Shown: in pieces, positions 9,553 through 17,983 of the stretch
How positions within the stretch are numbered: position 1 is the first letter of the stretch
Layout: each line of letters opens with the position of its first letter
Assembly: GCA_036897625.1 (NCBI GenBank)
Contig: JAYMTA010001064.1
Span: forward strand, 1 to 22,053
From: Pelargonium cotyledonis
Taxonomy: Eukaryota; Streptophyta; Magnoliopsida; Geraniales; Geraniaceae
Length of the DNA: 22,053 bases
Reading direction: 5' to 3'
The notes under the pieces: generated by a model
What the model saw: the letters and a program-made list of their open reading frames with translations, nothing else
What the model was told of the DNA's origin: nothing
Databases searched by the model: none
Program-made: the position numbers and the translations under genes

Positions 9553-12445
9553 TTAGTATTCATTTCGTCTTCTTATCCAAGGCAGCCTTAGCTGGCCACC
9601 CCCATTGTGTGGAACAACATTGTTCTGGTGTGATATGACTCTCATCCTCTGCTCCTTCATGTTCGCAAACAGAGAATCCAGAGTCTGAGGCCTCTGCTTA
9701 GGCACCGTGTTCCATTGCTGTTGCCGTGGCTGTGTCTGGGGGGGCCTCTGCTTCTGTGACTTGTGTTCTGGCTGCTGCTGCTGCACACACACCACCCTGT
9801 CAACATATTGGCTTAGCAATGTCCCAACAGAGTCAGAAACAACCTGTCAGCTAAACCGGAAAGGCTGTGTACAAAAATGACCCTAAAACAAAATCTTAAT
9901 TTTTGCTGCTGCACATGGCTGCTTGGTAGACTAGAGATTGGCACCCCAAGAATTAGAACATCACACTAGAACATTCTCAAGTGATCCTATATAATAGGAT
10001 GGGAAAAAATACAGGAAGCTATGAAAAAATGGAAGAGTACCTTCGAAGAAAAGCCTCCATTTACAGGTCTCCTGTGGACTACTGGAAGCCCAACCCTGCA
10101 TCCAGAATAAGGAAAACGGTTACATAACTGAAACAGATATGCACTTACCTGGAGTTGACCGACTCCAACAACAGAAACAAGTTCCTTCCAGTATACCCAA
10201 GTAACCCAACCAAGCACAAAACACCAAAATTTGTAGCAACAAACTATAATAGCTTATAAAATTCACGATGTAGAAATTTGGAGTATCATAAAGTCTATAT
10301 AGATCCCACTGACAGAAAGTTACGATAAATAATCTCAGCAAAATCAAGAAAAGAGAAGTCAATTCGCTACAGTAAGATTTCACTTGATTCTGCCAAAGCC
10401 CAAAGCTCCTCTAGATCATATTCTCAGACCTTCAACTGACTTCTGTCTTTGTAACCGAAAGAACTGAGGAAAAACCAACAGGGATTCTTCTCCACGCAGT
10501 CCATTAGAAGGTGACTTCAAATCCAACTTCTAAATCCAGTTATGAGCAAAAAGTTGACCCGTTACCTGCAGGATATAGGTGTATGACTTTCCCACACGAT
10601 TGAACTAAGTTGGTATCTAACCATCTAGCCAAATCTACTTCCATTAACCAAGGATCGTCAGGAGCTGAGCTCTATGTCCCTATTCTACTTTTATCCACTC
10701 CATGCCTACCAGTTTGGAACCCGACCACCAATGTAGCAGGTACGGAAAAACTAGAGACACAAAGAAGCAGCAGAACCTAGAAAAACTGGAAAGCAAGAGC
10801 CCAGAAGCCTCCTGATTTATTTAAACTTATTTTCACAAGAAGCACATGCATTCTGCAGCGGTATCCTTCCAAGTGCAGTAAAGCTTGCAAACTCGAGATG
10901 ACCCTATCCATGAAAAGATAAAAGGCAAAGCAAGACCCACCATGTCCAATATGACAATTTAAGAAAGAATCCGCACATCTCATCATGAAGTATGGACAAT
11001 TCACTATTGTGAAATATCAGAAACAAGGATATGCCATCATTATAACCCTTAAGAATCGCAAGAGCTCATAATCAAGAAACTTGCACAGTGATTACCCATG
11101 CCCATTAAAGTAATCAGTAAGTAGTCAGCAACAGAAAAAACAGGAGGGAAATTTATCTTATCAAGCAATGAGCCATTCAATATGCACAACAAAAATTCTC
11201 CCAGTGCAACATGTGAGCCGCATGATATTTGATTCTACATTCTCCCATAGATTAAATTTATCTCGTTTGCCACTAGCTCCACCCAATCATTCATTGCTTC
11301 AAGAGCCAAAGATAATGAAATACCACCACTTACAAGGCACAGACCACAATATGCACTGCTCAACCTAATTGATGAACTTCAAACAACCACAAATATGAGG
11401 GTCTAGTGAAGCAGGCATTCAGATCGAGATGGCATAACGCAAACAGTCGGCACTTATGTAAGTTTTTACAAATGCACGACTTCAACTATCCCCCAGTTGA
11501 AAGCTTGAAACACAACCAGACACATGCAGGAGATCCACAATATTATGTAAGTTGCTACATATTAACCAGAAGCACATGACAGAGGTCATCAACAATAGTG
11601 GAGAACCATAAGTTACCTGCGATGAATCCACAATTTAAGAGATACTCTAACAGATGGGCAAACAAACACTACCTACTATTATCAATACCAAAATTATTCA
11701 ACTCTAATACAGAGCAAAATTAAAGTATTTGTCACCATACTTTCTGGTATGATAAGATTATATGACATTATCAGAGCAAGCAAAGTACCTTTGTCTATTC
11801 CAATTAGCAACCCTGTTATGGGTGAAAGCCCTATTGTGAATAGGAGCAACAGCAGCTTTTCGTGCAACCTCAGCTACCAATGGAAATCGGTTTCCCTGGA
11901 AGCTTGACCTTCTCTGAGCTATAGCACCCTGAGAACAAAATGCCAACAAACATAGAAAACATAATAAAAGTGTGTTCATATACATAGGCAAAACATATTA
12001 TACTAGCAAAGTATAACGCTATGATAGATTACCTGTCTAAGAGAAGACCTTGAATCCATAAAGCGTCGCACTTTCATAGCCTTATTATCTTGGGTGTGAT
12101 TGTTCACAAATTTGTTATTTATATTCTGCAACAAAGATAATGTGTGTCACATCAACCTATGTTAAAATAACCTGTAGCCACAACCTACGAATTTGATGAA
12201 TCTGTTAATGAAGAAAAGCTTTTACCGGAGCCCTCTGCCTAATTGTTGGTTTAGTTGTGGCAGTTTTGGATAATTTGATGATGTCATCTAGGTGAATACA
12301 AACAAAGCAGTATTCATGAGTAATCTACAAACTACAAAGATATGATTTCCTTAAAATAATAAATGCGGCCCCTCTCACCTAATGCCATATCCATTTTCTT
12401 TTCTGTAAGAGCAATTGACTCAGTAGTAAGTGGTTTAGTAGCCAT
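9553..12445 (-). CDS. UIEF1: UAP56-interacting mRNA export factor, UIEF type (235 aa)
   Basis: Six coding exons: 12445-12379, 12287-12226, 12125-12033, 11928-11789, 10095-10041 and 9843-9553, in one frame, 235 aa. Residues 18-30 read MDMALDDIIKLSK, the UAP56-binding motif also found in ALY/REF adaptors (LDDIIK core). The rest is basic, Arg/Asn/Gln-rich and low in predicted structure: an RR-rich centre, a Gln run at 160-163, then a conserved-looking helix TLDSLFANMKEQRM (193-206) and an RRR cluster near the C-terminus. This layout fits plant UIEF1/UIEF2, nuclear adaptors that link mRNA to the UAP56 helicase of the TREX export complex. RNA binding would be through the Arg-rich parts. The start codon is the first triplet after a CAG acceptor, so a 5'UTR intron (12923-12446) precedes it. 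I cannot say whether it is UIEF1 or UIEF2. Confidence 0.85.
10096..11788 (-). other. Long intron 1.7 kb in the export-factor gene
   Basis: This intron separates the exons ending at 11789 and starting at 10095; the gene's other introns are much shorter. It contains no other gene I can support. One strong unused donor, CTGCAG|GTAACG (junction 10566/10565), follows a stretch less T-rich than the rest, so a skipped cassette exon is possible. Confidence 0.6.
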
Positions 12446-13075
12446 CTGTCATAGGATATTAAAGACAACCAGTAAGTGTTCAATCTTAAACAAACATCAT
12501 GATTCACAATTATAGCACCAGCAAGCAATAATTTAGCACACAAAAAAAATACATTAATTTGAGGCAAAAAAACCTATGACAACAAGAAATTCACTCTAGA
12601 GCATAGCTGCATAGCCAAATTTATGAGATATATTTACTGTATTCTTAAGAAAAGCTAATTACCATAATTAATGATAAAAAAATCTTTAACTACAATTAGC
12701 AAGCATCATGAGAGAAACAGAAGTTACAAATTGCTGAAATATCATTTTTCCCAATTTTTGAAGGAAAAAAAAAACTACGAACACAATGCTAACAAGTTTA
12801 CACAGCATATATATAGTTTCTCAGAAATCAATACATTCAGTGCCGGGTTCGAAAACCTAACCAGTACAGAAGAAAACAGAAAATGAGCACATGAACTGAT
12901 AATTTCGAGAAACAAAAGCGTACCGATTATAGAAGCTGGAAAGTTAGGAGAGCTCGAAGTTAAGAAGCGAATCCAACAGAGGTTGCAAGGAGCTCTCGGC
13001 TAATTCGCGAAAGCGAAAAAAATAAATTGGGTGCTTTGCGGAAGCACTAAAAATGGAGAGATATTTGCTGTAAGC
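12446..13075 (-). other. 5'UTR exon and 5'UTR intron of the export-factor gene
   Basis: A donor ATAATCG|GTACGC at 12924/12923 and the CAG acceptor directly before the ATG at 12445 define a 478-nt intron in the leader. The non-coding first exon runs from 12924 rightward to an unknown start, probably between about 13020 and 13130. Introns in the leader are frequent in plant housekeeping genes and often raise expression. Confidence 0.6.
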
Positions 13076-13129
13076 TTCCGGAAGAAGCGGCAAGAAAACG
13101 ATTGAAGCGGAGAGGGTTAGGAATAGGAT

Positions 13130-13430
13130 AGGTTATAGTGAAGACGAAGACTAATACGACTGCGTTTGATAGGCGGGTTTCGTACCCTACCATGAACAGT
13201 GATTAAGCCGCCATAGGGGTGATGAAAATATCTGGTACAGCTCATCGCACGCCACTCGGATTCGTTTGACTTACGCCGACAAAATTTAGGCTTGTTACGT
13301 GGCGCTATATGGTTTGTTGGATTTAGATTACAGGGATCTGGCATACGCAGTAAAAACTTAATTTCAGATATTTGCTTATTAAAAAACTTAGATCACGTGA
13401 CAGCTTATTAAAAAAACTTAATTTCAGAGA
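13130..13430 (-). promoter_or_regulatory. Putative promoter of the export-factor gene with several cis-element words
   Basis: Just upstream of the likely first exon are: an evening-element word AAAATATCT at 13225-13233 (+ strand), a DRE/CRT core GCCGAC at 13275-13280, an ABRE-like ACGTGGC at 13297-13303 and a palindromic G-box CACGTG at 13394-13399. A telo-box-like AACCCT on the minus strand lies near 13114-13119. No clear TATA box is seen. These are word matches only; binding is inferred. Confidence 0.4.
13352..13429. repeat. 18-bp direct repeats flanking a G-box
   Basis: AAAAACTTAATTTCAGA occurs at 13352-13368 and again at 13412-13428, 60 bases apart. The word GCTTATTAAAAAACTTA also occurs twice (13374 and 13403). 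The CACGTG at 13394-13399 lies between the copies. Confidence 0.75.
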
Positions 13431-14200
13431 TTTTCTTTGTTTCACAAATTTATTTGGATAAGTCAAATTTAACTTGATGGCAAATTCTTATTGGGACGGT
13501 GAATAGACAGTTGAAGAAGGTCAATTGAAAATAATGTTCGTGGGGCTCCTTTTTTATTTCAGAAAGGCGGGTTCATGGGAGGATGGGTTGTTCAACTTTG
13601 GTTTGTGCAGTGTTGGGTGGGAGTAATCATAGTTCATGGCAAGGGGTTGACGAAACGAAATCATTGGAGACAATTTCAATCTGGGAATTTTTTAGCTTGA
13701 GTGGCTAAACATGTTGACAAAAATTGTTAAAATGAATAAGTTTCAACTTATTCAAATGTTGCATCTTGATGGGAGAATAACAGTGAATTTGATTTTATTA
13801 TTTTCGCAGATTAGTAGTTTAGGTTGTGTTTGATCGCAATGGTATAAGAGTGAATTGAATTTCAAAATTCATAATATTATCTTATTCAGTAATTGACAAT
13901 AACGATAAATTAGATTTCGAAATCTATTATGCGGTTTTTATCTGCATATAAAGTCCATCATGCACAAATTATCTTCTATTAATAAAAGAGCAGTTTTAGA
14001 AAAAAAATTTAATTTCGTTTAATCTTTTGTGCAATACTTCTTTATCAAAACAATAACTAATGAAAATAAAATAATCTCAATCAGTATTCAAAAAAAAACT
14101 CAATAACAAAGGCTCACATAAGATAGAAAAGTGCTCTTAAACTCACAGATTTAGCATATTGCAAGATGCATCTCTGCGTCATGAGTCATGACTAGAAACC
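13431..14200. other. Intergenic DNA between export-factor and NDPK genes
   Basis: AT-rich, without supported exons. There are several A-runs and imperfect inverted words, such as GAAATTTCAAAATTC-like sequence near 13858-13925, but no complete transposon ends. The right-hand side from about 14200 may hold the distal NDPK 3' region. Confidence 0.5.
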
Positions 14201-14428
14201 CTCTCTAAACAACATCATATACCAAAACAAGAGGGGCAAGAATCATTTGATATTTAAATTCACTAGTCCATTTCATAACATATTGGACAGTTTCCATTCC
14301 ATATTCTAAATTCAGAGCCAATCTAATCAAACAGAAAAGGAGGTGAAACAAATTATTGCTAAAAAAAGGAGTTTTTCCTGCTTGTTTGTAGCAAACAATG
14401 TCGCCGAGCACACCTTGGCAAAGATAAG

Positions 14429-14434
14429 TTTATT
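14429..14434 (-). terminator. Poly(A) signal AATAAA of the NDPK gene
   Basis: TTTATT on the + strand reads AATAAA on the gene strand, 73 nt past the stop codon. This is a usual distance for a plant near-upstream element. Confidence 0.6.
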
Positions 14435-14506
14435 CTCGATGGATTATGCTACCCTTTCTCGCGTGGACGATCTAAGTTGCCAAAAGAACTGAAAACAAAA
14501 CAATCT

Positions 14507-16988
14507 TTAGTTCTGTCCATAGGTCCACTTCTCGGCATTGCTCGTGTAGCTGACTAACTCTTCTGGTTTGAACCACAACTTAATTTCATCCTTGGCGGTC
14601 TCTGGCCCATCACTCCCATGGATGATATTTCTACATCACACAACAATAATTAGATAGCAAATAATGCACAGATCACATTTCATGCTGAAAATAGGACAGA
14701 GTCGCCTAATTAAGGTCATTCCATTGACACATTATCACTTCAGTTTGAACCAACACCTTCCAACAACAACAGCTAAGTCCCCTCTTATGGTTCCGGGTTC
14801 TGATTTTGATGGGTCAGTGGCTCCAATTAGTTTCCGACCATACTTAATCACTCCCTCACCTTCCCAGACCTATAAAATTTAAGAAACAATGGTCAGATAC
14901 CTCGAAAGTTTATGTAAGACAATGAATCAGAGTGCAGTTCTTCTAACCATGGCAATAACTGGGCCAGAGCTAAGGAAATTGCACAGTCCATTGAAGAATG
15001 GTCTTTCCTTCAAATCATGATAATGCTTTTGTGCGAAGTCCTTTGAAGGGACCAAAACTTTAATGCCTACAAGCTTAAAACCTTTCCGTTCAAAACGAGA
15101 TATGATTTCTGCAACCTGGAAAACAGATGTTTCTCAGATCAAGATACTTATCACATCCCACTTCCCACCTTGAAAGTGTATTGAATAAAGGAAATACAGT
15201 AACACACCGGAGAAATGTGAATGAATAAAGAGAAGTTATACTGCTAAATTCATTAAGTTCATTGCCCTGGAATTAAACGAGAGATGTTTCAGGATGTTAA
15301 TAATAAATATAGATAACATTATTACTCACCAGCCCTCTTTGCACTCCATCAGGCTTGATAGCAATGAAAGTACGTTCCATCTGAATACCGAGATAATATG
15401 CATAAGTTGATTTTCGACATGAATAAATAGTAAATATGAACTTTTCATGTTCAAATGGTGATTCAGGGTACCTCTGCTGCAAGTGCTTCCTGATCCTGAA
15501 GCATATAAGCTACAAAGAAAACAAGAGAGGAAAAGTTAGTATCAGTGAGAAAATAACTCTGTTCATATTATTTGTGCAATCAAAAGAACTGTTGCAGACA
15601 GCATGAAGATACTTTGTCTACAAAAGAAACAAAGATCACTCAGCATGCATCACACTTTGAGTCTTTGATCTGCCTGCTTTTATGTGAAGGATAAAATCTG
15701 CCTGTTTACACTATTTAGTTGTAATTTATAACCGAAATATTTACGAATCTGAAACATTGAACACCAACTTTCCAGGGTCATTTTCAGGGAATTCCAAATC
15801 AGATATGAGCAACTTCTAAAAAAGGATCTAGCAAATATACAAATTTTAAAGTTAAAAAAATTACTCCTCCAGTCCCAAAATAAGTGTTCAATTATTGTGG
15901 GATGGGGTAAAGTAATAAAAGGATCAGCCTAATGTATGATCAGCACATAAATTATGTAATAGCAAAAATTTGAGGATATAAACCATAACAACAAAACATG
16001 CAAAAACAATTATTTCAACCTATTAACATAGTTTTAAGCAGTGTAATTATCATAGAAAAAGGTCTCGGAACTCTGCTCAAATAATCGCCTCTTCTTCCCT
16101 CAAAAACAAAAACAGACACTCCACTCCATATAATGAAACAAATATATTTAATACATAAAAGAGTCTTCAAAAGCCCAGTTACAAAAAAAAAAGAAAAAAA
16201 AAAGAAAAAAAAAAAAAAAAAAAACTGCAATACAGAGTAGATAGAAGAGTTTTATGGTCCAAACCTGCTGCAGGGAGGGCCAGAGCTCCTGAAATCCATG
16301 ATCTAGAAGAATTTCCAGAACCAGTGCTCCCAAAAGCCGAAGCTAGAGATGGAAGCTTTCCGTTTAATGTAACTGCAGCTGCTGCACCTACAGCTCGCCC
16401 TTCTGTTAAAAAAAATGATAACAAACAGTCAAAAGAGGAAATGCTGCTTTCACTTTCGATTCGAACAGTCTGCACAGACGGATGCAAAGTGCCTTTAAAT
16501 CATGCTCGTACGGATCATGCCAAAAAAAAACATCACATACACTGATACACAGTATATGCCATGAAAAGACACATCACGAACGACGTACGGCACAAAACTC
16601 TCTAGCGATTATCAATTCGTTCAAAACTAAGTAATTAATGATTGCAGATTTAAACATGAAAGCACTCAGATCATAAATATACGCCATCAATTCGTTTCCA
16701 TTCCTCCGAAATGAAAAAAAAAAAAAACAGAAATGACGAATTCAGAGATCGGCATTCTAGCTCCAATAATTGTGAAGAAAAAAATAGCAAGCGAAACAAA
16801 TTGCGAACAGAAAACATGAAAATGTAGATACAGGTGAATCAAACAAACAGTAATGGACATGGAGCTGAGAAAAAACAGCCAGAAAGAGAGGTATATTAGA
16901 AATTACCAGAGAAAAAGCGAGCATTCTTGGAGGCAGAGAGGATGGACCTAGCGGCTCTAGAAGCAGATCTGTAAATGTGTGAGCTCAT
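14507..16988 (-). CDS. NDPK3: Nucleoside diphosphate kinase, organellar (NDPK3/NDPK4 type, 237 aa)
   Basis: Seven exons: 16988-16907, 16402-16265, 15509-15472, 15380-15330, 15115-14948, 14869-14757, 14630-14507, one frame, 237 aa, close to the 238 aa I recall for Arabidopsis NDPK3. The enzyme moves the gamma-phosphate from ATP to NDPs through a phospho-histidine. Residues 1-86 form a presequence: an Arg/Ser/Ala N-terminus ([15 protein letters not shown]) suited to organelle import, an Ala-rich middle and a second hydrophobic stretch (ALALPAAAYML) that could direct sorting to the mitochondrial intermembrane space or thylakoid lumen. The kinase domain begins at M87 with [17 protein letters not shown]95 is the nucleotide-binding Lys, R171 and R188 are conserved, and the active-site His is H201 in [11 protein letters not shown]. 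All expected catalytic residues are present, so it should be active. The fourth exon starts exactly at the domain's Met. Assignment between NDPK3 and NDPK4 is not possible here. Confidence 0.95.
15862..15914. mobile_element. Stowaway-like MITE remnant, internally deleted (53 bp)
   Basis: The left end TACTCCTCCAGTCCCAAAAT, followed by AAGTGTT, closely matches the Stowaway terminal repeat (CTCCCTCCGTCCCAAAATAAGTG type). The right end GTGGGATGGGGTAAAGTA is a degraded inverted copy of the same end. TA at both edges fits the TA target-site duplication of this Tc1/mariner-related family. It lies in NDPK intron 2 and has almost no interior left. Confidence 0.6.
16182..16224. repeat. Poly(A)/poly(T) tract in NDPK intron 2
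   Basis: About 43 bases of A broken by two single G residues. On the gene strand it is a T-rich tract about 40-80 nt downstream of the exon 2 donor. The length is likely variable. U-rich tracts near donors can aid plant splicing; here that is inference. Confidence 0.9.
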
Positions 16989-17062
16989 GTTGGATCTCCG
17001 GTGGAGCGTAGAGAAGAATTGAAAGATACGAAAGGTTAAGGGAGTGTGATGAAGAGTGAGAA

Positions 17063-17072
17063 TTATATAAAG
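17063..17072 (-). promoter_or_regulatory. TATA box of the NDPK gene
   Basis: CTTTATATAA on the minus strand, 75-84 bases upstream of the NDPK start codon. Initiation about 30 bases downstream would give a leader of roughly 45-50 nt. It is flanked by CT-rich DNA typical of plant core promoters. Confidence 0.6.
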
Positions 17073-17089
17073 AAGATTAGATAGATGGA

Positions 17090-17860
17090 GTGGATATGGA
17101 TTCTCTGCGGTGCGGTTAAAGTTACCAGTCAAACCCTGTTACGCGAACCGCAGGGAACAGATTCCTGAAATGTGATCTCATTCTCATCCCTCCAAAACTA
17201 ACTATCAGTTTCTATTTTATTATTTTCTTAACAATATATTGTTTTTTAGGTGTCATTTTATCATTTATTAGAATTTTTTTATTATTTGTAAAAACACATT
17301 GGTCATATAGTACTATAAACTTCTTATTCTTATGCTAGTAGTGTTGCTTCTTAAACAAACAACACTTGTAAGGCCCTCACAACTAACGTTTGAATCTTTC
17401 GTGGATAGAAAGCAACCCGAGGAAAATTCTCCACCTCGTGTATCATGATTCGCAGTTGCTTCTTTCTTAATTAAGTGACAAATCGTACCCTTTAAAACCG
17501 TCCAGTTCCGGTCTGAGTTTGGACCGATGCACACCCTATACCACGACCCCACGAAACAAAAGTATTGTTCATGGACCATTGGCTTTTCCAGATGTTTAAG
17601 TAATAATTTATGCTCAGTAAACGGTTGAATTTTGGTTACTACTATACAAGCTCCCACCAAACTTGATTCTCAACTTCGTTGTGTATCTACCACATGGTCA
17701 AATCAAGGATGTGGATTCGCTAAATAGTGAACAAAATGATTGGTACAGCAGCTTTATTGAACATCTCTTGCTGGTAAAGCTCTATGTTCTGCAAAAACTT
17801 CAACAACACGCTTCAAGAATTCAGAACAAGAAGAATCAAAAGCCATGCATCTTAAATTAT
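17090..17860. other. Intergenic DNA: NDPK promoter and PH-gene 3' flank
   Basis: The left part (to about 17300) is the NDPK upstream region. A 115-codon minus-strand frame at 17660-17313 lies in the middle; I do not recognise its product and see no domain, start context or spliced partner, so I do not call it a gene. Base composition at 17340-17560 is more GC-balanced than the surroundings, which could mean an old inserted fragment. Confidence 0.45.
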
Positions 17861-17866
17861 GTTGCT

Positions 17867-17872
17867 TTTATT
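17867..17872 (-). terminator. Poly(A) signal AATAAA of the PH-domain gene
   Basis: TTTATT on the + strand gives AATAAA on the gene strand, 112 nt past the stop codon at 17984-17986. Confidence 0.6.
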
Positions 17873-17983
17873 CATTCACTTTGAATATCGTTTATGTACA
17901 TAAATGTAATAAACAAATTTGGTGATGACAGATCCAAAAGATCAACCTACTAATTCAACTTATTTACAGATTGCATTTACATT

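Noticed and set aside
13117..13344. 75-codon minus-strand open frame upstream of the export-factor gene
   Set aside because: Falls in the promoter region, with no domain and no in-frame splice to the coding exons.
13820..13930. Possible MITE ends (GTTGTGTTTGATCGCAATGG and nearby inverted words)
   Set aside because: I could not find a matching opposite end or target-site duplication.
16015..16333. Minus-strand frames encoding long Phe runs
   Set aside because: Translation of the intronic poly(T) tract; not coding.
17313..17660. 115-codon minus-strand open frame between the NDPK and PH genes
   Set aside because: No recognisable domain, no splice-linked exons, and composition like surrounding non-coding DNA; kept only as part of the intergenic description.
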